Shown piece by piece: positions 7,512 to 15,283 of a stretch of DNA of 21,532 bases. A model generated the notes under the pieces. It had not been told where the DNA came from, did no database searches, and saw only the letters and a list, made by a program, of their open reading frames with translations. The DNA is from Bacteroidales bacterium. GTDB taxonomy: Bacteria > Bacteroidota > Bacteroidia > Bacteroidales > UBA932. The number at the start of each line of letters is the position of its first letter. Position 1 is the first letter of the stretch. The stretch covers positions 1 to 21,532 of the forward strand of contig JAFZFL010000003.1 in assembly GCA_017555925.1 (NCBI GenBank). The letters are read 5' to 3'. Made by a program: the position numbers and the translations under genes.

Positions 7512-10349
7512 ATGGCTTTTACATTTACTGACAGACACATTGGTCCTGGAGAAAAGGATATTCAAACAATGTTGAGTGTTTTGAATGTTTCATCATTGGA
7601 TGAACTTACAAAACAAGTTGTTCCATCAGATATTCTATTGGATAAAGATTTGGATCTTACTCCTGCTGTTTCGGAGAATGCCTATTTGGCAAACTTGAAA
7701 GCGATGGTTGCCAAGAATAAAAACTTCCGCTCCCTTATTGGTGGAGGTTACTTTGGCACAGGTGTTCTTCCTGTAATTACCCGTAACATCTTTGAGAATC
7801 CTTGCTGGTACACCTCATATACCCCATATCAGGCAGAGATTTCACAAGGACGTCTGGAAGCTCTTCTTATTTTCCAGACAATGATAAGCAGCCTTACCGG
7901 CTTCCCTCTTTCAAACTGCAGTATGCTTGATGATGCACAGGCTGCAGGAGAGGCTATGAGGATGATGTTTGAACTTAGAAGCAGAGATGCTGTAAAGGCT
8001 GGAAAGAATGTAGTTTTTGTTGACGAAAATATCTATCCGCAAGTTTTGTCGGTATTGAAAACAAGAGCAAAAGGCTTGGGTATAGAGATTGAAATGGGCA
8101 ACTACAAAGATTTTCAGTTCGGAGGAAAATGTTACGGTGCCATCGTACAATACCCAGCAGCTAATGGCGAGGTAAGAGACTATGCAGAATTCTGCAACAA
8201 AGCTCATGAGAATGGTGCTTTGGTTACTGCTTATTGCGACCTTATGGCTTTGGCTATACTTAAAGAGCCTGCAGCTTGGGGTGCAGATATTGCAGTTGGA
8301 AGTTCACAACGTTTTGGTCTTCCTATGGGATTCGGAGGTCCTGTGGCTGGCTACCTGGCAACTAAAGATGCTTACAAGAGACAGATACCTGGCAGAATTA
8401 TTGGTGTTTCTGTAGACCGTTTGGGTAACCAGGCTCTCAGACTTGCCCTTCAAACCCGTGAGCAGCACATCAAGAGAGAGAAAGCAACATCCAACGTTTG
8501 TACAGCTACCGCACTTATGGCTACAATGAGCGGAATGTATGCTGTATACCATGGTCCTCAAGGTCTTAAGGATATTGCATCAAAAATGAGCAACTACGCT
8601 CATGCTGTTGCCTCTTTCTTGAAGAGAGCCGGATATGAGTTGGCAACTGAAAACTTCTTTGATACCATTGAGATTACTGGTAAAGCGGGTGCGGCCCTTA
8701 ATATAGAGGAGATAAGAGAGAAAGCACTTGTGGCTGGTTACAACTTCCAATATACTGCAAACAGCGTAAGAATCAGCTTTGACGAACTTACAAACTGCAA
8801 CGAGGCCAAGGCTGTACTTGAGATCTTTGGAACCCAGCCTGATGGTTGCGGTTGTGGCGATGCAACAAACGGCATAATGGCAAGAGAGAGCGAGATTCTT
8901 ACAGAGAAGGTCTTCAACTCATACCACTCAGAGACCGAGATGATGCGTTTCATCAAGAAATTGGAGAGAAAAGATATTTCATTGACCCACTCTATGATTC
9001 CTTTAGGATCATGTACAATGAAATTGAATGCAGCCGTTGAAATGTTGCCTTTAAGCTGGAGCGAGTTGGGTAACGTTCACCCATTTGCACCAAAGGATCA
9101 GGTTGAGGGATTCATGCAGCTTATCAAAGAGTTGGAACATGATTTGGCTGTTATCACAGGCTTTGACGCTTGCTCGCTACAACCTAACTCCGGTGCAGCT
9201 GGTGAGTATGCCGGTTTGTTGACAATCAAGGGATTCCACAATGCCAATGGTGGAGGAAACAGAAATATCATGATTATCCCAACATCTGCTCATGGAACAA
9301 ACCCTGCAAGTGCTGCTATGGCAGGCTTCTCTATTATTCTTGTAGGTTGCGATGAAAATGGTAACATCAATGTTGATGAGCTACGTGAGAAAGCTATTGC
9401 CAACAAAGAAAACTTGGCAGGTCTTATGATCACTTACCCTTCTACACATGGTGTGTTTGAAGTTAAAATCAGAGAGATTGTAGACGTTATCCATGAAAAT
9501 GGCGGTTTGGTATATATGGATGGTGCAAATATGAATGCACAGGTTGGCCTTACCAATCCTGGCCATATTGGAGCAGACGTTTGCCACTTGAATCTTCACA
9601 AATCATTCGCCATGCCTCATGGTGGTGGCGGCCCTGGAGTTGGTCCTATCTGCTGTACAGCAGCTCTTGCACCTTATCTTCCTGGTCATCCGGAAGATGC
9701 AGAGTGTGGCGGCAAGGGTATTGAGGCTGTTTCGGCAGCTCCATACGGCAACCCACTGCTATTGCCTATCACCCACGCATACATCAAGCTTTTAGGCGCA
9801 CAAGGCTTGAAGAAATCATCACAGGTTGCCATCCTTAATGCCAACTATATGGCTGTAAAATTTGCACCTGAATTCAAGACCTTGTATTGTGGCGCTACAG
9901 GCCGTGTAGCCCACGAGTGTATTGTTGATTGCCAACACTTTAAAGCTGAATATGGTGTTGACGCTACAGACTTGGCAAAACGCTTGATGGATTATGGTTT
10001 CCACGCTCCAACCCTATCATTCCCTGTACACGAGACTCTTATGGTTGAGCCAACAGAGAGTGAGCCTCTTGCAGAACTTGACAGATTTGTAGACACAATG
10101 AAGCAGATCAAAGCTGAGTGCGAGAAGATTAAGAGCGGTGAGTATGATGCCAACGACAATCCTGTGAAAAACTCTCCTCATACAGCTGAAGAGGTTTGTG
10201 CAGATGAGTGGAATCATAAATACCCTAGAAGCGTTGCCGCATATCCATTTAATTGGATTAGAGAGAATAAATTCTGGCCTGCTGTTGCACGTGTAGACAA
10301 CGGTTATGGCGACAGAAATCTTGTAGCAAGCTGCGGCGACAGATGCTAA
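7512..10349 (+). CDS. gcvP: Glycine dehydrogenase (decarboxylating), P-protein of the glycine cleavage system
   Basis: A 945-residue single-chain P-protein with both halves fused (some bacteria split them as GcvPA and GcvPB). The N-terminal half begins FTDRHIGPGEKDIQTML and includes the PYQAEISQGRLEALLIFQTM segment. The C-terminal half carries the PLP site HLNLHKSFAMPHGGGGPG, with Lys697 as the predicted Schiff-base lysine followed by the Gly-rich loop. It decarboxylates glycine and passes the aminomethyl group to lipoylated H-protein in the cytoplasm. gcvT, gcvH and the L-protein gene are not in the window, so the system is dispersed. The gene is flanked by its own promoter and a strong terminator and looks monocistronic. 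The C-terminal CGDRC is intact, so it is full length. Confidence 0.98.
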   Translation: MAFTFTDRHIGPGEKDIQTMLSVLNVSSLDELTKQVVPSDILLDKDLDLTPAVSENAYLANLKAMVAKNKNFRSLIGGGYFGTGVLPVITRNIFENPCWYTSYTPYQAEISQGRLEALLIFQTMISSLTGFPLSNCSMLDDAQAAGEAMRMMFELRSRDAVKAGKNVVFVDENIYPQVLSVLKTRAKGLGIEIEMGNYKDFQFGGKCYGAIVQYPAANGEVRDYAEFCNKAHENGALVTAYCDLMALAILKEPAAWGADIAVGSSQRFGLPMGFGGPVAGYLATKDAYKRQIPGRIIGVSVDRLGNQALRLALQTREQHIKREKATSNVCTATALMATMSGMYAVYHGPQGLKDIASKMSNYAHAVASFLKRAGYELATENFFDTIEITGKAGAALNIEEIREKALVAGYNFQYTANSVRISFDELTNCNEAKAVLEIFGTQPDGCGCGDATNGIMARESEILTEKVFNSYHSETEMMRFIKKLERKDISLTHSMIPLGSCTMKLNAAVEMLPLSWSELGNVHPFAPKDQVEGFMQLIKELEHDLAVITGFDACSLQPNSGAAGEYAGLLTIKGFHNANGGGNRNIMIIPTSAHGTNPASAAMAGFSIILVGCDENGNINVDELREKAIANKENLAGLMITYPSTHGVFEVKIREIVDVIHENGGLVYMDGANMNAQVGLTNPGHIGADVCHLNLHKSFAMPHGGGGPGVGPICCTAALAPYLPGHPEDAECGGKGIEAVSAAPYGNPLLLPITHAYIKLLGAQGLKKSSQVAILNANYMAVKFAPEFKTLYCGATGRVAHECIVDCQHFKAEYGVDATDLAKRLMDYGFHAPTLSFPVHETLMVEPTESEPLAELDRFVDTMKQIKAECEKIKSGEYDANDNPVKNSPHTAEEVCADEWNHKYPRSVAAYPFNWIRENKFWPAVARVDNGYGDRNLVASCGDRC

Positions 10350-10370
10350 TTTCCACCAGCATACCCTAAA

Positions 10371-10407
10371 AAATAAAGAACCTCAATTGGGGTTCTTTAT
10401 TTTTTTA
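10371..10407. terminator. Bidirectional terminator between gcvP and the deacylase gene
   Basis: A perfect 12-bp stem pairs 10371-10382 (AAATAAAGAACC) with 10391-10402 (GGTTCTTTATTT) around an 8-base loop. T-runs on the right and A-runs on the left make it work for gcvP (plus strand). It can also serve the convergent minus-strand gene that ends at 10460. Confidence 0.88.
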
Positions 10408-10459
10408 TCCGACTCTCCGGTGATTGTAGAAATCAAATGCTCGTTATTTTCATTAATTT

Positions 10460-10981
10460 TCAATAGAGTTCCAGAAACTCCCACTCGCCACCCCATAATT
10501 GGAGATAACGCATAAAATCCTCATTCTTCACCACAAGACTGGCGGTGTTGTCATTAGGATGAAAGCTCAACAGCGGAGCATCTTTAAGGTTTTTGTCAAG
10601 GAATAGTTTAACCTCTTTATTGGTATCATTAATCAATCCAAAAGGGGAGACCGAACCCGGCTTGAGACCCAAATATTTATCCATTCTCTGCTCCGATGCA
10701 AAACTCAATTTGCCCTGGTGGAGCATCTTTTCAATATCGTGTATTGCCATCTGCTGATGACACTCAAATACAACAAGATAGTGCTTGTTGCCTTTATGAT
10801 TTCTAAAAAACAGGTTCTTACAGTGGGTAGCCTCAATATCTTTCCAATACTCCAAAGCCAATTCAATGGTTGGCAATGGTGGATGTTCATACATTGTAAA
10901 TGGTATTCCCCATTCATTCAACTTGTCAAGAACAACCTGTCGGCGAGGCAGATTTTCATTTGTTTCCATAATTAAATCCAT
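10460..10981 (-). CDS. PrdX/YbaK-family aminoacyl-tRNA deacylase (prolyl-tRNA editing type)
   Basis: A 173-residue stand-alone editing domain. Marks of the YbaK/ProRS-associated fold are CKNLFFRNHKGNKHYLVV, which holds the catalytic lysine of this family, and GLKPGSVSPFGLIND. PrdX/ProXp-ala enzymes hydrolyse alanine wrongly attached to tRNA-Pro, protecting translation fidelity. The ATG at 10981 gives MDLIMETNEN; an internal ATG at 10969 (METNEN) is an equally good start and would remove four residues. It is the last gene of a minus-strand run with the SGNH hydrolase, 24 bases downstream of that gene's stop. Family is clear; the exact tRNA substrate is an inference. Confidence 0.88.
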   Translation of the reverse strand: MDLIMETNENLPRRQVVLDKLNEWGIPFTMYEHPPLPTIELALEYWKDIEATHCKNLFFRNHKGNKHYLVVFECHQQMAIHDIEKMLHQGKLSFASEQRMDKYLGLKPGSVSPFGLINDTNKEVKLFLDKNLKDAPLLSFHPNDNTASLVVKNEDFMRYLQLWGGEWEFLELY

Positions 10982-11005
10982 TTCGTTTCCAACAAATTCA
11001 AAATA

Positions 11006-12229
11006 CTATTTTAACCATTTCATAAAGAACTCCGCAGCTCTTGCAAAGCCCATGTCTGTAAAGTGGATTCCATCTACACAAGCCTCATAGTCGGGGCCTA
11101 TAGGAGATTTTTTCTTGTCAGGTGCAATAAATGCATCTATATATTTTACATTCTTATATCCCTCTTTCCTTAACTTGTCACACAAGCTCTTCCACAATTC
11201 ATTCTCCTTCATTGCATCTGCCCTCCATTGAGTATCAAGATACATGGATGGAAGAAAGTAGTTTGAAACCATATATATAGGAGTGTCCGGATTAGCATCT
11301 GCAATGGTACGTATAAAATATTCCGTACTGTCCCTTACTATGTCGTAGGTGCAGTTTGCAATACAATCTATTACATAGGCAGAAGCAGGAATGGTTGCAA
11401 TCTTATCTGCCATTATCCTGTCCATACGCCCATTGCCGCTGAAACCAAGGTTAATGGTCTCTTTATGCAACTTGCGCCCAATAATGGCCGGAAATGCCAT
11501 GCCCGGACGTGTTGCACATCCGCCTTGGGTTATACTTGTGCCATAAAACACAACTGGCAAATCCTCTTTGGCTACTGTTGCAGGATTTTTTGGAAGAAGG
11601 TCATCCACTTGGGGCATCTCAATTACAGCACTGCTGTCTACACCTATTTTCAAACTCTTTATACCGTCATACAAAGGCAGATAAAGAAGATACTCACGTG
11701 TTTGTCCATCCATCTTCTTTACAATCATATTGCGTGATTGCTTGCCATTTGGCTGCGCAATACCTGCAAATTGCCACTCTCCATCTATAAGCGCATACAG
11801 ATCAAGTCCTTTTATACCGGTTGGTGTCATGTGAGACATTGAAAAATTGTTCAGCGGCTCCCATTGCGCTCCAATAGCCCTTGAGTTTGTTCTGAAACGT
11901 ATTGCTATACCGGCAGAGTTCTGGCCCAAATCCCACAATGCCTCCCTAACATTCTGCATATCTGCAGGCAAACGGGTATAAAATCCGTCACTTACAGTAT
12001 CATTTGGCCTTACACAATCCGCAAAACCGCGGCCAATCACAGGAAGGTTCAAATCTCGCGGATCATAATATTTCAACTGCGAAGATTTAAGAGCCCACGA
12101 GCCAACAGCAGAGTTGATTACAGTATCATGTTGTTTCAATCTTGAGGATTTTTGCGCCCACACACCTATTGTGGAGCAGAGGAACAATCCTACCAACAAA
12201 GCCCTCATTACCATACTTTTAGTATTCAT
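11006..12229 (-). CDS. Secreted SGNH/GDSL-type hydrolase with N-terminal beta-sandwich domain
   Basis: I choose the ATG at 12227-12229, which gives a normal signal peptide (MNTKSMVMRALLVGLFLCSTIGVWAQ read in two parts). The longer frame to 12268 would add 13 charged residues, MRNCREKKIKYGY, in front of it. From this start the protein has 407 residues. The N-terminal half (about 50-190) looks like the all-beta domain that precedes SGNH esterases in Bacteroidales. The catalytic half has FYGTSITQGG (block I, nucleophile Ser), GFSGNGRMD (block II), and DGIHFTDMG (block V, Asp-His). It is probably a periplasmic or extracellular esterase acting on acylated glycans; the substrate is unknown. Just after the signal peptide, a short imperfect duplication (KSSRLKQHD, then KSSQLKYYD) is visible. 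Confidence 0.85.
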   Translation of the reverse strand: MNTKSMVMRALLVGLFLCSTIGVWAQKSSRLKQHDTVINSAVGSWALKSSQLKYYDPRDLNLPVIGRGFADCVRPNDTVSDGFYTRLPADMQNVREALWDLGQNSAGIAIRFRTNSRAIGAQWEPLNNFSMSHMTPTGIKGLDLYALIDGEWQFAGIAQPNGKQSRNMIVKKMDGQTREYLLYLPLYDGIKSLKIGVDSSAVIEMPQVDDLLPKNPATVAKEDLPVVFYGTSITQGGCATRPGMAFPAIIGRKLHKETINLGFSGNGRMDRIMADKIATIPASAYVIDCIANCTYDIVRDSTEYFIRTIADANPDTPIYMVSNYFLPSMYLDTQWRADAMKENELWKSLCDKLRKEGYKNVKYIDAFIAPDKKKSPIGPDYEACVDGIHFTDMGFARAAEFFMKWLK

Positions 12230-12248
12230 ATAACCATATTTAATTTTC

Positions 12249-12262
12249 TTTTCCCTACAGTT
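12249..12262 (-). repeat. Imperfect copy of the CTGTCGGGAAAA motif
   Basis: On the minus strand this reads AACTGTAGGGAAAA. It differs by one base from the motif copy located 20 bases upstream at 12269-12284, so the two form an imperfect tandem pair in the leader of the SGNH hydrolase gene. Confidence 0.55.
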
Positions 12263-12268
12263 TCTCAT

Positions 12269-12284
12269 TTTTTCCCGACAGTTA
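12269..12284 (-). repeat. 16-base intercistronic motif, copy 1
   Basis: The minus strand reads TAACTGTCGGGAAAAA. Its first three bases are the miaA stop codon. The same 16 bases occur at 16139-16154, again between two minus-strand genes and just before a start codon. Confidence 0.6.
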
Positions 12285-13259
12285 CACCTTTACCCAGTTT
12301 ATCACAATACCCTTTCTCTCCATTCCCCTGAACCAGGTCATCTGCCTCTTGGCAAACTGATGGATGGCAATGCCCAGCTTCTCTACCATCTCATCATACC
12401 CCAATTCCCCAATAATATATTGTGTTACGAACTTATACTCCAGACCATAATAGATAAGATCCTCTGCAGGAATACCACTGTAGAGCAAGCGTTTCACCTC
12501 CTCTACCATTCCCTCCTCGAGACGCGCTTTCAAACGGGCATCTATTTTGGCATTACGCAGATCACGGTCAATATCAACACCTATGTAGTATACCTTCTGC
12601 GGCAACTCCGGCATATCCTGTTCAGGCATTCCATTCTCAAGAGCAAACTGCTCAATCTCTATAGCTCTTATAGCCCTCTTCTTGGTGTCGAAATCTGTAT
12701 TGTTGTGAGCCTTAAGCCCCCTTTTCTCCTTCAGCTCTATAAGTATCCGGGCCAGCTCTTCAAGACTCTTTTCTTCAAGTTCTTCTCTAAGCTGCTGATT
12801 GGGCTTCACATCCTGCAGGGCATAACCTCGCGTTGCAGCCTCTATGTAAAGGCCTGAACCACCACATATTATTGGCACACGACCATTCTCCTTAACTCTC
12901 TTGTAGGCCTCAGAGAAATCTCTCTGATACTGAAATATATTATACTTTTCACCTGCATCAACAATATCCATAAGATGATATGGAACATTTACCTCAACCC
13001 CCTCCGCTACAACGGTATACTCGCACAAATCCTTGCCTGTTCCTATATCCATTCCTTTGTAGACCTGTCGGGAATCAGCTGAAATTATCTCCGCTCCATG
13101 AATGAATTCTGCCCCTTCAAACCTGCCCAAAGCCAATGCCAGCTCCATAGCAAAACGGGTCTTCCCGCTGGCGGTGGGACCCAGAACACAAATTGCCTCA
13201 TATTCTGCCACTATTGAAGGCAACTCCTTTTTTAATATCTCTAATGTTATATTTGCCAT
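12282..13259 (-). CDS. miaA: tRNA dimethylallyltransferase
   Basis: MiaA adds a dimethylallyl group to A37 of tRNAs reading UNN codons. The P-loop GPTASGKT lies at residues 27-34 from the start used here. Other family motifs are ISADSRQVYKGMDIGTGKD and CGGSGLYIEAATRGY, plus FAKRQMTWFRG near the C terminus. The frame extends upstream to a TTG at 13280, but I choose the ATG at 13257-13259, giving 325 residues. A perfect minus-strand -7 box (13278-13285) overlaps that TTG, so any transcript from it would start downstream of the TTG. The stop codon overlaps a 16-base motif shared with the lgt leader. Confidence 0.95.
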   Translation of the reverse strand: MANITLEILKKELPSIVAEYEAICVLGPTASGKTRFAMELALALGRFEGAEFIHGAEIISADSRQVYKGMDIGTGKDLCEYTVVAEGVEVNVPYHLMDIVDAGEKYNIFQYQRDFSEAYKRVKENGRVPIICGGSGLYIEAATRGYALQDVKPNQQLREELEEKSLEELARILIELKEKRGLKAHNNTDFDTKKRAIRAIEIEQFALENGMPEQDMPELPQKVYYIGVDIDRDLRNAKIDARLKARLEEGMVEEVKRLLYSGIPAEDLIYYGLEYKFVTQYIIGELGYDEMVEKLGIAIHQFAKRQMTWFRGMERKGIVINWVKV

Positions 13260-13277
13260 CTTTCTCAAAAATGCAAA

Positions 13278-13285
13278 CAAATATA
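13278..13285 (-). promoter_or_regulatory. -7 box of the miaA promoter
   Basis: The minus strand reads TATATTTG, an exact TAnnTTTG match. RNA would begin about 12 bases before the ATG at 13259. This site decides the miaA start. No good -33 box is visible. Confidence 0.55.
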
Positions 13286-13298
13286 GCCTAAAAATCGT

Positions 13299-13306
13299 TA
13301 CATTTG
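13299..13306 (+). promoter_or_regulatory. -7 box of the smpB promoter
   Basis: The sequence TACATTTG matches TAnnTTTG exactly and predicts a leader of about 54 bases before smpB. It is only 13 bases from the divergent miaA -7 box, so the two promoters overlap. No clear -33 box is visible. Confidence 0.5.
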
Positions 13307-13366
13307 CTGTCTTAACAGAATGCTGCTGAAGAAAATTTGAGCAGCGCCAAAAAGTAAAGAGAGATT

Positions 13367-13816
13367 ATGCCCAAAGCAAAGAGCAAAGTAGAGATAAAAA
13401 ACAGGAGAGCGGGATTTGACTATGAGTTTCTTGACAACTATACCGCAGGCATTGTACTTACAGGAACTGAAATCAAATCAATAAGGGCAGGCAAAGCCTC
13501 GCTCGTTGACAGTTATTGCTATTTTGCCCGTAATGAACTGTATGTAAAGAATATGCATGTGGCCGAATACTGGTGGGGTAATCTCAACAATCACGACCCA
13601 AGACGAGACCGCAAACTGCTTCTTAACCGCAAGGAACTGCGCAAACTCCAGCGCGCAACCAAAGAGAAGGGCCTTACTATAGTGGCAACACGCCTTTACA
13701 TTGCAGAGAACGGCTACGCAAAACTCAACATCTCCCTCGCCAAAGGCAAGAAAGAGTATGACAAGCGCGAAACAATAAAGGAGAAGGATATGCGCCGCTC
13801 AATGGAGAGAATGTAG
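13367..13816 (+). CDS. smpB: SsrA-binding protein SmpB
   Basis: A 149-residue protein of normal family length. SmpB binds tmRNA and delivers it to stalled ribosomes for trans-translation. Recognisable family segments are [24 protein letters not shown] (read in parts), [16 protein letters not shown], the [23 protein letters not shown] stretch, and a C-terminal basic tail ([22 protein letters not shown]) that enters the decoding site. The ssrA gene is not in the window. It is divergently transcribed from miaA. Confidence 0.97.
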   Translation: MPKAKSKVEIKNRRAGFDYEFLDNYTAGIVLTGTEIKSIRAGKASLVDSYCYFARNELYVKNMHVAEYWWGNLNNHDPRRDRKLLLNRKELRKLQRATKEKGLTIVATRLYIAENGYAKLNISLAKGKKEYDKRETIKEKDMRRSMERM

Positions 13817-13864
13817 AATAGTGGACTGCTACAATTGGTAACTTAACACTTTAATTACAATACC

Positions 13865-13895
13865 TTGCAAGGACATGATTTTTTTTATTAATTTG
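13865..13895 (+). promoter_or_regulatory. Probable promoter of the first peptide-propeller cassette
   Basis: A TTG at 13865-13867 is followed after 20 bases by TTAATTTG (13888-13895), which matches TAnnTTTG at all but the second position. Transcription would start near 13903, about 50 bases before the peptide gene. The 138-base gap after smpB has no obvious terminator hairpin with a T-run. Confidence 0.4.
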
Positions 13896-13954
13896 CATTC
13901 GTTTCAAAACTCAAATTGATTATTAAATAATTATTAGTATTAATCTAACATTTT

Positions 13955-14206
13955 ATGACTATTATGAAAAACAATGTTAATTCTTTCGGTAAAAGCAAGT
14001 TCACCTTGATGATTTTGACAATTCTTATCTTGTTGGGTGTTTCATTCACTCTATGTGCATTTGATCATGAAAGAGAGTGCTGTGATTGCGATAAAGGTAA
14101 AGAGATAATGTGTATTAATTGTGGATACCCTAATATAAAACATTATCACGACAATGGAAAAACAGAATGTTTTTGTGTGGAATGTGAAGTAGAATGGACA
14201 AATTAA
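13955..14206 (+). CDS. Small exported Cys/His-rich peptide, cassette 1
   Basis: An 83-residue protein of no family I can name. ATG 13955 gives MTIMKNN; the ATG at 13964 (MKNNVNSF) is an alternative start. A basic N-terminus and a strong hydrophobic segment (about residues 16-35, FTLMILTILILLGVSFTLCA) form a signal peptide or anchor. The mature part of about 48 residues has eight cysteines. Its second half fits C-x2-C-G-x5-H-x-H-x6-C-x-C-x2-C-E-x2-W, a pattern that could bind zinc or form disulfides. The second cassette's peptide has exactly the same spacing. The stop lies seven bases before the propeller gene, so the two are one operon. The arrangement resembles Bacteroidales NVEALA peptides, which also precede propeller proteins, but no NVEALA motif is present. 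Confidence 0.7.
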   Translation: MTIMKNNVNSFGKSKFTLMILTILILLGVSFTLCAFDHERECCDCDKGKEIMCINCGYPNIKHYHDNGKTECFCVECEVEWTN

Positions 14207-14213
14207 TGATATT

Positions 14214-15227
14214 ATGAAAAATAAAATCATATACCTTGCAGTTTTAGCAGCTCTATTCGTAGTAGGGTGCTCTGAGCAGAAAAAAGCAAACGGAAACATA
14301 ATATCAATAGAGGAAGCCCTTGGAAATATTGAGGAGGTTTGTTTGAGCAAATATGCCTCAGAAATAGAGTATATAGTGCTTGACAATTCTGACAGCGTTA
14401 TGCTTCCCGGCGTAAAGGATCTTCAGATCAAGGGAGCCGGAGAGGATATTTTTATCAGTCATGGAGTCTTCTCGTTGGAGAAAGAGGCTTGCTTCAGATT
14501 TACTTCAAGCGGCAAGTTCTGCAATACCATAGGAATAAGAGGCAGAGGGCCCGGGGAGTTTTCACGTCTGAGAAAAGTATATGTTGACCCCGCCCAACGT
14601 ACTTTTACAATCAGTGATCCGCACAAATTGATAACATACAGTTTTGAAGGTCAATTCATTTCAGAAAAAGCAATCTCTGATTTTACTCCAGAAGAGTCTG
14701 CAAGATACAATGTCGGAGCAAAAGAGTACCTCTACCTCGATTACAAGGAACCTGTACTTATCCATAATGAAAATGACACATTGAAGAATATGGACGGCTC
14801 AGCAAGATATATATTGCATTACGGCAGTTATGCTCCCGACAGCAAGGGCAAAAAGATTGCAATTCCATCTTCAAAATATGTAGAGACCGACCGTTTTGTA
14901 AAGTTCAATGCTCTTCGCACCGCTTTTGCCTTTCCAAATCTGGATGAGCACGACAAGGTGGCTGAGGTTATTTATGACAAGCAGACAAATAGAGCCTGCT
15001 CAATGAAAGTAGATTATAACCAACCGTTTGAAGGCTTCACGAATGACCTGGATGGCGGTATCCCATTCTGGCCGGTTTATGCAAGCGAAGGAAAGATGTA
15101 TCAGATGCTGGATGCTACAGACTTTATCTCATACGCAGAAAAGAGCAACTCTCCCAAAATGAAGGAGGCAGCCGCAAAACTCACAGAAGAGAGCAATCCG
15201 GTGCTTATAGTGGTGACGCTTAAATAG
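14214..15227 (+). CDS. Six-bladed beta-propeller lipoprotein, cassette 1
   Basis: A 337-residue protein with a lipoprotein signal (LFVVGC, lipidated cysteine 19). It shows the Bacteroidales six-bladed beta-propeller pattern: an N-terminal SKYASEIEYIVLD segment, then CFRFTSSGKF and the GRGPGEFSRL turn around residues 110-120, and the C-terminal block GFTNDLDGGIPFWP. It ends in KLTEESNPVLIVVTLK, shared exactly with two other propellers in the window. It is aligned along its length with the 18618-19655 product. The protein is probably anchored in a membrane facing the periplasm or outside. Ligand and role are unknown; co-transcription with the Cys/His-rich peptide suggests the two act together. 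Confidence 0.85.
   Translation: MKNKIIYLAVLAALFVVGCSEQKKANGNIISIEEALGNIEEVCLSKYASEIEYIVLDNSDSVMLPGVKDLQIKGAGEDIFISHGVFSLEKEACFRFTSSGKFCNTIGIRGRGPGEFSRLRKVYVDPAQRTFTISDPHKLITYSFEGQFISEKAISDFTPEESARYNVGAKEYLYLDYKEPVLIHNENDTLKNMDGSARYILHYGSYAPDSKGKKIAIPSSKYVETDRFVKFNALRTAFAFPNLDEHDKVAEVIYDKQTNRACSMKVDYNQPFEGFTNDLDGGIPFWPVYASEGKMYQMLDATDFISYAEKSNSPKMKEAAAKLTEESNPVLIVVTLK
15177..15224 (+). repeat. Conserved 48-base 3'-end coding block, copy A
   Basis: These 16 codons encode KLTEESNPVLIVVTLK. The block differs from copy C by two bases (CTT against TTG for the Leu before the final Lys) and from copy B by three, although synonymous codons would be free to vary. Confidence 0.85.
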
Positions 15228-15242
15228 GGATTTCCTTAATTT

Positions 15243-15277
15243 TAAAAAAAATCAGGGTGACCATAAAGGCCACCCTG
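15243..15277. terminator. Bidirectional terminator between the cassette 1 propeller gene and lgt
   Basis: The stem pairs CAGGGTG (15253-15259) with CACCCTG (15271-15277). After one A-C mismatch it continues with CC/GG around the loop ATAAA. On the minus strand a run of about seven or eight T follows, so it is strongest for lgt. It also lies just after the plus-strand propeller gene. Confidence 0.85.
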
Positions 15278-15283
15278 TTCTGT

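Noticed and set aside
12230..12268. Longer N-terminus for the SGNH hydrolase
   Set aside because: It would put a charged stretch before a normal signal peptide and would overlap the 16-base leader motif; the ATG at 12229 is better.
13260..13280. TTG start for miaA giving seven extra residues
   Set aside because: The TTG lies inside a perfect minus-strand -7 box, so it would not be in the transcript from that promoter.
13861..13890. CCTTGCAAGG palindrome followed by a T-run as an smpB terminator
   Set aside because: The palindrome leaves no room for a loop and the T-run is several bases away, so it is not a convincing terminator; the region fits a promoter better.
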